Assembly: GCA_029258915.1 (NCBI GenBank) | Contig: JAPDJU010000002.1 | Location: forward strand, 62,001-126,000 | From: Thermoproteota archaeon | GTDB taxonomy: Archaea > Thermoproteota > Thermoprotei_A > EX4484-217-1 | DNA: 64,000 nt | Reading direction: 5' to 3' | Shown: piece after piece, positions 45,447 through 53,721 of the stretch | Layout: each line of letters opens with the position of its first letter | Position numbering within the stretch: position 1 is the stretch's first letter | The notes under the pieces: model-generated | What the model was told of the DNA's origin: nothing | Databases searched by the model: none | Seen by the model: only the letters and a program-made list of their open reading frames with translations | Position numbers and translations under genes: made by a program

Positions 45447-46446
45447 AATAGCTGTTATCCCAGGAGACGGTATTGGACCTGAAATAACAAATGCCGCATT
45501 AAAAGTCTTAGACAGCTTAAACATTAACTTAGAATATGAATTTTTCTACATCGGCTATAGTAGACTTCGCAAAACAGGTGAAGCGATATCAGATGACGAT
45601 ATTGAAGCAATTAAAAAAATAGGAATAGCGCTTATGGCTCCAGTAATTACGCCTTCTCCTAAGGAGGTTAAGAAGTATAGAAGCCCAGTTTTAACACTTC
45701 GTAAAGAACTAGATCTTTATGTCAACCTTAGGCCTGTTAAAAGCTTACCGGGAATACGCAGCATTAGGAGGAATGTGGATATGGTTATTGTTAGAGAAAA
45801 TATTGAGGGACTATACTATGGTGTTGAAGAAAAGTGCGGCAACGGCTATTACGCATTAATGGTTATAACGGAAAAGAATGCTAGAAGACTGGCAAAATTT
45901 GCTTTCAACTATGCTAAAAACCATGGTAGGAAGAAGGTAACTATTGTTCATAAAGCTAATGTTTTAAGGAAAACCCATGGTCTGTTCTTAAAAACATGTT
46001 TAGAGGTAGCTAAAAAATACCCTGAAATAAATGTTGAAGATTTACATGTAGATGTTGCTTCAATGTTTATGATTTTGAAGCCTGAAAAATTTGATGTAAT
46101 AATTACAACAAACATTTTTGGAGATATACTTTCAGGAGTATGTTCAGCACTAATAGGAGGTCCTGGACTTCTACCTTCAGCTAACTTAGGTGATAAATAC
46201 GCAATATTCTCTCCTGCACATGGCTCAGCACCTGACATCGCAGGTAAGAATATAGCTAACCCCATAGCTATGTTTCTTTCAGCAAAAATGATGCTTGAGA
46301 AACTAGGGTTTAACGGTGAAGCAGTGAGAATAGAGAAAGCAATAGTTAAAACGTTAAAAGCAGGAATTAAAACCCTCGATATAGGTGGTAAAGCTTCTAC
46401 AACGGAGTTTACAAAAGCAGTTATCAAGTTCCTTAAGGAGGAATGA
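45439..46446 (+). CDS. homoisocitrate/isopropylmalate-type dehydrogenase
   Basis: A 335-residue beta-decarboxylating dehydrogenase: PGDGIGPEI at the start, SPVLTLRKELDLYVNLRPVK (substrate loop and Arg residues), RENIEGLYYG (catalytic Tyr), HKANVLR (catalytic Lys) and the NAD motif APAHGSAPDIAGKN. It would oxidise and decarboxylate the isomer to a 2-oxoacid one carbon longer. SPVLTLRK resembles AksF-type enzymes more than LeuB. It overlaps the small-subunit gene by 8 bases. Confidence 0.83.
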   Translation: MVKIAVIPGDGIGPEITNAALKVLDSLNINLEYEFFYIGYSRLRKTGEAISDDDIEAIKKIGIALMAPVITPSPKEVKKYRSPVLTLRKELDLYVNLRPVKSLPGIRSIRRNVDMVIVRENIEGLYYGVEEKCGNGYYALMVITEKNARRLAKFAFNYAKNHGRKKVTIVHKANVLRKTHGLFLKTCLEVAKKYPEINVEDLHVDVASMFMILKPEKFDVIITTNIFGDILSGVCSALIGGPGLLPSANLGDKYAIFSPAHGSAPDIAGKNIANPIAMFLSAKMMLEKLGFNGEAVRIEKAIVKTLKAGIKTLDIGGKASTTEFTKAVIKFLKEE

Positions 46447-46453
46447 GTAAACA

Positions 46454-48001
46454 TTGACTATTAGAGTTTCTGAAGCCGTAGTTAAAGTTCTTGAAGACTT
46501 GAATGTTGAAACAGTATTTGGAATACCTGGAAGGTGGGTAAATCCACTGTACATTGCGTTTTCAGAATCAAAAATAAAACATGTGCTTATGAGACATGAA
46601 CAGGCGGCTGCACATGCTGCTGATGGATATGCTAGGGTATCAGGAAAAGTTGGAGTATGCTTGGCCACTGCAGGTCCAGGGGCTTTAGGATTAGTTCTAG
46701 GGATTGCTACAGCATATAAAGACCATGTACCATTACTTGCAATAACAGGTCAGGTTCCTTTAAAGCTTAAAGGAAAAAGGGTCACTGAAGAGCTAAACTT
46801 AGTGAATATTTTTAAACATATAACAAAAATGAGCTTGGAAATAACTAATCCAAGTAAAGCTTATGAACAAATATCTTTAGCCGCCATAGAGGCTCAAAGC
46901 GAATGCCCGGCTCCAGTCCATGTATCTATCCCGGAAGATGTACAGAGAAGTAAAACTTCCATTAGAAAACAACATTATTTCAAAAAACATAGAACTACAC
47001 CAAGAAAAGAAGATGTAGATATAGTTTCTGAAATGCTAAATAAAGCCGAAAAACCGCTGATTTTAGCAGGCCAAGGTGTGCTTTTAAGCAATGCTGAACA
47101 TGAACTCTGGAAGCTAGTTAAGAAAACCAGCATTCCAATTATAACAACACTTATGGCTAGGGGTATCATTCCAGAAGATAACCCTTTAAACCTAGGTTTT
47201 GCTGGATACTATGGGTCTATAGAAGCAAATAAAGCATTTGCTGAAAGTGATTTAGTCCTAGCTTTGGGCTGCAGCCTATCCTACAATACTATGTTCCACA
47301 TAAAACCTAAAGAGAAAACAATAGTTCAAGTAGATGTTAGCGAACATAACTTTAACAAGGAATATGCAACATTAACAATAAAATCAGACGTAAAAACATT
47401 CATCGCTAGGCTTCTAGAAAAAGTTAAGCCGAAAGCAAGAGCTTGGATTAAAGGAGGTAAACAGCAGTATGGGCTAAAAAATGGCAAGGGATTAAGTATT
47501 GCGAAAACACTTAGCAAAGAGCTAAGTAGGAAAACGGTTTTTGTTTTAGATATTGGAGAACACACTTTATGGTCTATTAGTAGTATTAAAGCATATATGC
47601 TAAGAACAATAATACTTCCAGGAAATTTAGCAACAGTAGGTTACTCATTACCAGCAGCAATAGGTGCTAAACTAGCTAAACCTAAAATGAATACCGTAGC
47701 TATAATGGGTGATGGAGGTTTTTATGCATCATCTAGTGAACTTGGCGTTATAAAACAATACAACATACCGATAATGATTGTAGTATACAATAATAGATAC
47801 TATGGTTTAACTAAAAAGTTTCAAGAAAAAATCTATAAGAAAAGTTTTGGCGTCTACCTTGGCGATTTCAGCTGCGCTAAAATAGCTGAAGCATACGGTA
47901 TTTCAAGCTACGTGGTTTCTAAACCCGAAGAACTTAAGGAAATTATACCTAAAAATATCGAAGAACCCTTACTTATTGAGATCACTCTAAGGTCTTCATA
48001 G
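46454..48001 (+). CDS. ThDP-dependent 2-oxoacid decarboxylase/synthase-like enzyme
   Basis: A 515-residue enzyme of the acetolactate synthase/pyruvate decarboxylase superfamily: catalytic Glu 49 in MRHEQAAAHAADGYAR and the ThDP-metal motif GDGGFYASSSE...YNN (419-447). True acetolactate synthases have GPGATN and an FQE loop; this protein has GPGALG (residues 74-79) and KGKRVTEELNL (106-116), with no FQE. No regulatory subunit gene is nearby. I infer it decarboxylates the elongated 2-oxoacid made by the four upstream enzymes. Start is TTG 46454, 8 bases after the dehydrogenase. Acetolactate synthase is the alternative. Confidence 0.7.
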   Translation: MTIRVSEAVVKVLEDLNVETVFGIPGRWVNPLYIAFSESKIKHVLMRHEQAAAHAADGYARVSGKVGVCLATAGPGALGLVLGIATAYKDHVPLLAITGQVPLKLKGKRVTEELNLVNIFKHITKMSLEITNPSKAYEQISLAAIEAQSECPAPVHVSIPEDVQRSKTSIRKQHYFKKHRTTPRKEDVDIVSEMLNKAEKPLILAGQGVLLSNAEHELWKLVKKTSIPIITTLMARGIIPEDNPLNLGFAGYYGSIEANKAFAESDLVLALGCSLSYNTMFHIKPKEKTIVQVDVSEHNFNKEYATLTIKSDVKTFIARLLEKVKPKARAWIKGGKQQYGLKNGKGLSIAKTLSKELSRKTVFVLDIGEHTLWSISSIKAYMLRTIILPGNLATVGYSLPAAIGAKLAKPKMNTVAIMGDGGFYASSSELGVIKQYNIPIMIVVYNNRYYGLTKKFQEKIYKKSFGVYLGDFSCAKIAEAYGISSYVVSKPEELKEIIPKNIEEPLLIEITLRSS

Positions 48002-48047
48002 AAAAATTTATTTTAACCCTATAAGCATCTATAACAGGGTTATAGAT

Positions 48048-49277
48048 TTGGAAAAATTCGATGTGATAATCATCGGTTCAGGTGCGGGAGGAAGCATTTT
48101 AGCTAAAGAGCTTGCTAGAAAAGGTAAAAATGTGCTAATTCTTGAAAAAGGAAGTACCATAAATGAAGCTGAGGCATTTAAAGCATATGATTTCGTATTT
48201 GCAGGCGTAGATATCTGGCGCATTATAGCAGTAGGAGGAACTACACTAGTATCCTTCGGCAACACTGTCCCAGTATTAGTTGATGAGATCAAAAGCCTAG
48301 GTTTAGATTTAAGAGATAAGATAAACGATTTAATTAAAGAATTAAAAGCTAAACCGCTTCCAGAAAAATTTAGAGGTAAAGGCACAAGAAGATTCATAGA
48401 AATAGCTAAAGAACTTAAATACAATGTTTATTTAATGCCTAAATCTATAGACCCTGAAAAATGTATTGTTCACTGCAAACATTGCACAGCAGGATGTATA
48501 ACAGGGGCTAAATGGAGTGCTCTTAAAGAGCTAAATACTGCATTATCCTTAGGGGCAAAGCTTGTTGATGAAGTAGGAAAAGTAAAGATCATAACATCAG
48601 GAGGTAAGGTGAAGGGTGTAAAATACATTAAAAATGGCGTAGAGAAAGAAGCTTATTCGTCGGTGGTTGTTTCCTGCGCAGGAGCTTTAGGAACACCTGA
48701 AATATTGTTTTCAGCAGGTTTAGAAGAAGGCATTGGTGAAAACCTTTTTGTTGACATATTTGTAACTGTAGGAGGTATTGTTGAAAACATAGAGCTTAAT
48801 AGAGAAATCGATATGCAAGCATATGTGAAATTGGAAAACGGTATTTTAACACCATTTTACAGTGTTTTCCTAAGACAACGTTACATATGTAAAGGTATTT
48901 CAGTAAGACCTAAAGACATAATGGGCATTATGGTGAAAATAGCTGATACACTATCAGGAACTGTGAGTAAGGAAGGAAAGATTTCTAAACCATTAACAGC
49001 TAAAGATATTGCCATATTAGAGGAATATTCTGAGAAAGCTGCTGAAATATTAGAAATAATGGGCGCTAATCCCAAATCAATAATTATTACACATCCAAGA
49101 GGCGTACATCCGGGGGGAACAGCAGCTATAGGTAAGGTTGTCGATAAAAACTTAGAAACAAAAATTGAAGGACTATATGTAGCGGATGCCAGTGTCCTGC
49201 CTAAAGCACCAGGGGCACCACCAATACTAACAATAATGGCTATAGCAAAACATTTAGCTAAAAATCTAAATTTCTAA
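48048..49277 (+). CDS. GMC-type FAD oxidoreductase with a four-cysteine cluster
   Basis: A 409-residue flavoprotein. N-terminal FAD motif VIIIGSGAGGSILAKELA (6-23) with E33 in LILEKG, and AVGGTTLVSFGN (61-72). It ends VHPGGTAAIG... EGLYVADASVLPK, the GMC C-terminal signature; the usual active-site Asn (NP) is replaced by APP, so its acceptor chemistry may differ. Cysteines 139, 143, 146 and 150 (CX3CX2CX3C) suggest an iron-sulfur cluster or structural zinc. In this operon it could oxidise or reduce the aldehyde formed by the ThDP enzyme. Start TTG 48048. Confidence 0.65.
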   Translation: MEKFDVIIIGSGAGGSILAKELARKGKNVLILEKGSTINEAEAFKAYDFVFAGVDIWRIIAVGGTTLVSFGNTVPVLVDEIKSLGLDLRDKINDLIKELKAKPLPEKFRGKGTRRFIEIAKELKYNVYLMPKSIDPEKCIVHCKHCTAGCITGAKWSALKELNTALSLGAKLVDEVGKVKIITSGGKVKGVKYIKNGVEKEAYSSVVVSCAGALGTPEILFSAGLEEGIGENLFVDIFVTVGGIVENIELNREIDMQAYVKLENGILTPFYSVFLRQRYICKGISVRPKDIMGIMVKIADTLSGTVSKEGKISKPLTAKDIAILEEYSEKAAEILEIMGANPKSIIITHPRGVHPGGTAAIGKVVDKNLETKIEGLYVADASVLPKAPGAPPILTIMAIAKHLAKNLNF

Positions 49278-49289
49278 CAACGAGTAAAA

Positions 49290-50033
49290 ATGGCTGAAAC
49301 ATGGAGACTTATAGTACTAAAACCGGTAGATTGCTATACAAGATGCTCTATTGATGAGGCACTGCTTAAATCTGTTGGTGAATGTAAGTCACCCAATACG
49401 CTGAGATTTCTTTCTATAAAACCTCCATCAGTAAGCATAGGGTATTTTCAAAAAATAAGAGATGTGGTGAATGTTGAGGAATGTAAGAAACTAGGTATAG
49501 ACATTGCTAGGAGGCCTAGCGGTGGAGGAGCAATATATCAAGATTATAGAGGAGAAATAACATATGCTATAGTAATTAAGTCTCATGACAAATTAGTTAA
49601 AGGATTAGATATTGAAGAAACATATAACAAACTTCTACAGTGGCTCATTAATGCCTTAAGAAAACTAGGGTTAAATGCTAAACATAAACCTCCAAACGAT
49701 ATCGTAGTTAATGGAAAGAAGATATCTGGAAATGCACAGTCAAGAAAGTATGGGGCAATACTTCAACATGGAACAATACTTATAAAAACATATAGGAATG
49801 TTATGGCTAAAGTTTTAAAGGTAAATGCTGAAAAACTGGAAAAAATAACCAGTATAGAAGACGAACTAAAAAGGAAAATAGATAGAAATATGTTAATAAA
49901 GGAATTAGCCAAAAGCTTCAAGGAAACATACGATATTGAGCTAGTAAAGTCTGATTTCACAGAATACGAGGCTAAGCTAATCGAGGAATTAAAGAAAAAA
50001 TATTCAAGTCATAAATGGATTTTTAAAAGATAA
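49290..50033 (+). CDS. lplA: lipoate/octanoate-protein ligase family protein (copy 2)
   Basis: A 247-residue ligase-fold protein: RRPSGGGAIYQD, NDIVVNGKKISGNAQSR (catalytic Lys in GKKISG) and LQHGTILI. It is the last gene of the operon, 12 bases after the flavoprotein. The family joins lipoate or octanoate to a protein lysine, or in some cases transfers it from another carrier. Differs from copy 1 (3358) in the C-terminal part and lacks its extra ~40 residues. Location suggests that the acid made by the operon is its substrate; this is inference. Confidence 0.8.
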   Translation: MAETWRLIVLKPVDCYTRCSIDEALLKSVGECKSPNTLRFLSIKPPSVSIGYFQKIRDVVNVEECKKLGIDIARRPSGGGAIYQDYRGEITYAIVIKSHDKLVKGLDIEETYNKLLQWLINALRKLGLNAKHKPPNDIVVNGKKISGNAQSRKYGAILQHGTILIKTYRNVMAKVLKVNAEKLEKITSIEDELKRKIDRNMLIKELAKSFKETYDIELVKSDFTEYEAKLIEELKKKYSSHKWIFKR

Positions 50034-50039
50034 AAACAA

Positions 50040-50885
50040 CTACATGGAATACTTAAGCTCCCTTATAAATTCCTCAATAATACCATTAAGCTCACTAGGT
50101 TTCTCATATAACACTAAGTGGCCTGCATCTTCGATTATTATGAGTCTAGAATTAGGGATAAGCTTATTTAACAATTTACTCTCACTTACTGGAGTTACCT
50201 TATCATCCCTGCCAACTATGATTAATGTTGGTACTTTAATTTCGTGAAGCCATTTTGTAGCATCGTAATCTATAAAAAACCTTGTATATCTAAATACGTA
50301 AGCTGGCAATCTTTCAAGGTATTCTTTATTGTCTTTAATAAATTCTTCAAAAACCTCTTTAGGTGTAGATGGGCTGAAAAATATTCTTCTATAAAGTCTT
50401 CTTGTAAGAGGAGTTTCTTTGTAAAGTATTTTTCTCCAAAATATTGGAGGTAAGTACCATATAATTTTATCGAAGATATCAGGTTTTATTTTAGTTAATG
50501 AACCTATTAACACTAGGCCTTTAACTTTATGTGTTCTAGCGTATGCTTGAGCTACCATACCTCCGAAACTGTGCCCTATCAAGATAGTGTCTTCAGTATT
50601 TAGTTTCCTGCTTTCGATGATTTTATCTAAGTCTTGAAGATAATCGTTTAATGAAACTTTTTTCGGCTTATCTGAGATCCCAAATCCTCTCTGATCATAA
50701 ACTATAATTCTATATTTCCTCTCAAAATATTCTACTTGATGCTTCCAATTACTGATCTGACCTGGTAGACCATGTAAAAATATTAAAGCTAATTTTTCTC
50801 TATAGCTACATTTTTCAGCGGAATCATATACATTTAGTTTTATGTTGCCTACATCTATGTAAAACGGTTTACCGCATCTAAACAT
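50040..50885 (-). CDS. alpha/beta-hydrolase
   Basis: A 281-residue hydrolase with the oxyanion strand FLHGLPG, YDQRGFGISDKP, nucleophile elbow GHSFGG (Ser 106), acid in VGRDDKVTP and His in EDAGHLVLYEKP, so the catalytic triad is complete. Substrate is not readable; esters, epoxides or thioesters are possible. It converges on the lipoate-ligase gene with 6 bases between them and is not in that operon. Confidence 0.75.
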   Translation of the reverse strand: MFRCGKPFYIDVGNIKLNVYDSAEKCSYREKLALIFLHGLPGQISNWKHQVEYFERKYRIIVYDQRGFGISDKPKKVSLNDYLQDLDKIIESRKLNTEDTILIGHSFGGMVAQAYARTHKVKGLVLIGSLTKIKPDIFDKIIWYLPPIFWRKILYKETPLTRRLYRRIFFSPSTPKEVFEEFIKDNKEYLERLPAYVFRYTRFFIDYDATKWLHEIKVPTLIIVGRDDKVTPVSESKLLNKLIPNSRLIIIEDAGHLVLYEKPSELNGIIEEFIRELKYSM

Positions 50886-51081
50886 AGCTCAGCTTACTCC
50901 AAACCATTACTTTAACTCCCATAGATGGTATACGTAAAAGAATTAAATTTATCTATATTAATGTATACACTATCATTACTTAAATTTCAATCAACATCCT
51001 CACAGCTTTTGAACATTCCTCCAGTATACTTAATAAGATAATTGAAAGTATGATTTTATGTATTTTAACTAATATCTAATC

Positions 51082-52401
51082 TTATGGTAAATTAATTCTC
51101 ATAGGCCAAGGGGTTTCCATCAGTTTATAAGCGAGCTTACAGGGCACCTTCATAACAAATGTCCATATAAATTTATGTGCAGCTATAATGCCTTTACGTG
51201 TCAGCTTTAATATTTCTTTATTGCCTTCAAGAAAACCCAAACTCTTCATAATTCTTAGACTCCACTTAAACGGTTTAGGTAAGGCTTCGAACCCGTAGCC
51301 TAACTTCTCTCTTAGAAAACTTGCATTGATAATTCCTCTGCAAAATAGCTGATCAGCGACAATTCTAGATGTTCTTTCAGATGTGTTAACACTTCTAGCA
51401 ACAGCTACGGGTAATTTATCGTTTAGCAGAGAACGTATATATTCTCTAACAGAGTGTACATTGCACCACTCGTATGTTCCTGTAAATCCGAAGGCGCCGG
51501 CTCCAAGAGCAAGTAACGGACCTGTCATTTCAAGGTTTACTGTAGAATAGTCTCCACCTTTACTCCAAGATTCTATTCTAACCATGTTATAGCTATCTAG
51601 TATTTTTTGAGATAAATTGACGAATTTTTCAAACAATTTAATAGGCTGTCTAACTTTACCTTTAACAGCATTATCCCAGATAATGGCTTGCGGCGTTAAA
51701 AGAGTTGGATATGTCGTTATTTGTGTGGGGTTAAGTTCTACTGCTATCCTTAGGTCTTCTTCCCATATTTTCAGATCTTCGCCGGGTATCATAAACATAA
51801 GATCTATATTTACAAGGTTATAGCCTGCGTTCTTACTGTTCTCCAGTGCTGCTATAGAATCTTCAGGGCCATGTCTTCTGCCCAGTTCTCTAAGTAAGCT
51901 TCTATGGAATGATTGGACACCAATACTAACTTCACTAACGCCGGCATCTCTAAGGGTAAATGTCTTAGATTCATCAGCTAAATCCTCGGGATTAGCTTCA
52001 ATACCGAAATCCGCTTTCCAGTTAAAAGTTGACTTTAATTCTTCAAGAATTACACGCCAGAAGTCTGACTGAGGAATGCTAGGTGTTCCTCCCCCCGCAT
52101 GTGCATCAACAACAACTAAGTCTAAGTCGTTAAGTAGTTTGCCAACCAATTTAATTTCCTTAATTAGGGCTTTAAAGTATTTGTTAAAGGCATTCTCATT
52201 CCAAAACTCACGGTAGTAAGGACAATATTTGCAGAAAGATCTGCAAAACGGGAAGTGAATGTATAAACCAATTTCATGTTCACTAATTTCTCGAATAAGT
52301 TTACAATGCATATTTTCAGTAACTCTTCTAAACTCTATATTGAAAACTTTATCCACTATGAATGACCAAAACTTCCATGTATTTTCATGAACAATTTCCA
52401 C
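51082..52401 (-). CDS. radical SAM protein, HemN/HemW-like
   Basis: A 439-residue radical SAM enzyme: iron-sulfur motif HFPFCRSFCKYC (Cys 53, 57 and 60), then DAHAGGGTPSIP and VSIGVQSFHRSLLRELGR, which follow the coproporphyrinogen dehydrogenase/HemW pattern. HemW-type proteins insert heme; HemN oxidises coproporphyrinogen. No other heme genes are nearby, so the exact role is open. Flanked on both sides by promoter-type non-coding DNA (50886-51081 and 52402-52716). Confidence 0.72.
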   Translation of the reverse strand: MEIVHENTWKFWSFIVDKVFNIEFRRVTENMHCKLIREISEHEIGLYIHFPFCRSFCKYCPYYREFWNENAFNKYFKALIKEIKLVGKLLNDLDLVVVDAHAGGGTPSIPQSDFWRVILEELKSTFNWKADFGIEANPEDLADESKTFTLRDAGVSEVSIGVQSFHRSLLRELGRRHGPEDSIAALENSKNAGYNLVNIDLMFMIPGEDLKIWEEDLRIAVELNPTQITTYPTLLTPQAIIWDNAVKGKVRQPIKLFEKFVNLSQKILDSYNMVRIESWSKGGDYSTVNLEMTGPLLALGAGAFGFTGTYEWCNVHSVREYIRSLLNDKLPVAVARSVNTSERTSRIVADQLFCRGIINASFLREKLGYGFEALPKPFKWSLRIMKSLGFLEGNKEILKLTRKGIIAAHKFIWTFVMKVPCKLAYKLMETPWPMRINLP

Positions 52402-52522
52402 TATAGGTGCACCATTTTAAAATAGTGGGTGCACGCTTAAAGCATTTTTCCCAATAAAATAATAAACTATGCTATAGAGCGTAATTCTTGAGCTTAAAAA
52501 TCATAGTTTCACAATTGAATAG

Positions 52523-52531
52523 TCTTATATA
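52523..52531 (+). promoter_or_regulatory. TATA-like box upstream of structured RNA candidate
   Basis: TCTTATATA/ATT lies about 25 bases before the GTGTGCCGTGAGG segment, at the archaeal TATA-to-start distance. It would start a transcript near 52553. Confidence 0.4.
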
Positions 52532-52552
52532 ATTCGTGATTATTTAGTCAGT

Positions 52553-52620
52553 GTGCCGTGAGGTAAGTCATTCCTCCCATGGGGTCCTCTCATATGAGAG
52601 GAGGTTTCATCACCTCAACT
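52553..52620 (+). ncRNA. candidate structured RNA or leader ahead of the DUF2148 gene
   Basis: Within about 70 bases there are three nested pairings: TGAGGT (52559-52564) with ACCTCA (52612-52617); CCTCC (52573-52577) with GGAGG (52600-52604); and a perfect 16-base palindrome CCTCTCATATGAGAGG (52586-52601) in between, plus CCCATGGG (52576-52583). Some of these are mutually exclusive, as in a switch. The segment is GC-rich against its AT-rich surroundings and follows a TATA-like box. It lies about 100 bases before the next gene. I match it to no known RNA family. Confidence 0.4.
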
Positions 52621-52725
52621 AATATTATTGCAGGGTAGAAAATAAGTTATTTTTCTTACAACGTTATTTGAAGTTGATAGTGTTTAAGTACTGTGTAAAG
52701 TTATTGTTTTAACCGGGTGTATCCT

Positions 52726-53223
52726 GTGATTAGGGAAAATGATTTCTTAAATGAAGTATCTTTACTTGTAGCTAAACTAATGGCTTCCTCAGCTAAAACA
52801 GCTCCTAAAGCTAAAGGAGTAGACAACATTACTGCTGTAATTTTAAGTAAAAAGGAGGAATTAGAAAAATTAGCTAAGAAAATGGAGGAACTGGCTTCAA
52901 AATATGGTAAATTCTATGCTAGAGATTCTAAAAACATTATGAACTCGGATGCAGTTGTCATACTGGGATGTAAAATAGTTAAGCTCAATCTTAAACAGCC
53001 AGAAATTTGGCGTGAAAACATAGACACAGTAGCAAGCATTTTGAATTTAGGGATAGCATTAGGTTCTGCTGCTAAAACAGCTTCAATACATAATGTTGAC
53101 AATAGGATAATGCTAAGCGCAGGTGTAGCTGCTCAAGAACTTAGGATAATAGATGCAGATATAGCTATAGCTATACCTTTAAGCATTAAGGGTAAGAACA
53201 TATTTTTTGATAGAAAATATTAA
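52726..53223 (+). CDS. DUF2148 family protein
   Basis: About 165 residues, matching DUF2148: MASSAKTAPKAKGVDNI near the start, VVILGCKIVKLNLKQPEIWR and LGIALGSAAKTASIHNVDNRIMLSAG. The family is often called ferredoxin-like, but the cysteines expected of a cluster are few here. I start at GTG 52726 (GGGTG upstream) over GTG 52717, which is also possible. Its 5' leader contains the structured RNA candidate. Confidence 0.65.
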   Translation: MIRENDFLNEVSLLVAKLMASSAKTAPKAKGVDNITAVILSKKEELEKLAKKMEELASKYGKFYARDSKNIMNSDAVVILGCKIVKLNLKQPEIWRENIDTVASILNLGIALGSAAKTASIHNVDNRIMLSAGVAAQELRIIDADIAIAIPLSIKGKNIFFDRKY

Positions 53224-53228
53224 ACAAC

Positions 53229-53669
53229 CTATTTTATTCTTTCAGCATTAATAATCATTCTTGCTTCATTAAGTTTAAGTAAAACTTCGCTTAGTATTCT
53301 AGGGACCTCCTCGTATCCTGTAATACCACCAACTATACTATCTATTATGCTTATACTTTCCCTTAAAAGCGCTATTAACCTAAAAGACCTAGTCTTAGCT
53401 TCTACCCTACTTAGCAGTTTTCGTAGGTTTTTAGAAACTCTTTTTAATTTTTCAACTGTTTTCACCAAGTGTACTTCATATTCTTCAGCTCCAAGATAAG
53501 GTAATTTTCGTGTGAGATGTTTTTGACGGAACTCTCTTCTAAACTTAGAAAATAGTGATACTTCGCCTTTAGCTACTTTATGTTTAAGAATTTCAAAAGA
53601 TCTCTTTATGTCGGCAATTTCCCTAATTATATCCTCTAATTCCTTGCCTATACTTTTTCTAAATATCAA
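53229..53669 (-). CDS. helical coiled-coil protein
   Basis: A 146-residue, nearly all-helical, basic protein (RKSIGKELEDIIREIADIKRSFEIL, then a long middle helix and GGITGYEEVPRILSEVLLKLNEA). The charged helices and ending distantly recall Snf7/CdvB (ESCRT-III-like) proteins, but the match is weak. It lies upstream of the large secreted propeller gene on the same strand, 5 bases from the convergent DUF2148 gene. Confidence 0.45.
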   Translation of the reverse strand: MIFRKSIGKELEDIIREIADIKRSFEILKHKVAKGEVSLFSKFRREFRQKHLTRKLPYLGAEEYEVHLVKTVEKLKRVSKNLRKLLSRVEAKTRSFRLIALLRESISIIDSIVGGITGYEEVPRILSEVLLKLNEARMIINAERIK

Positions 53670-53721
53670 ACAGATCTCCAGGACTAAGTTTGCCAGTATG
53701 TTTAATAAAAATGTTGTTAAG

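Noticed and set aside
42479-48001. Simple leucine/isoleucine operon (leuA, leuC, leuD, leuB, ilvB)
   Set aside because: The synthase lacks the LeuA regulatory domain and has the IHV motif, the small subunit has YLRT, the ThDP enzyme lacks FQE, and the operon continues with a flavoprotein and a lipoate-type ligase. Not excluded, only less likely.
51271-51310. GGCTTCGAACCCG resembling a tRNA T-arm
   Set aside because: Lies inside the radical SAM gene; no acceptor or anticodon stems could be drawn around it.
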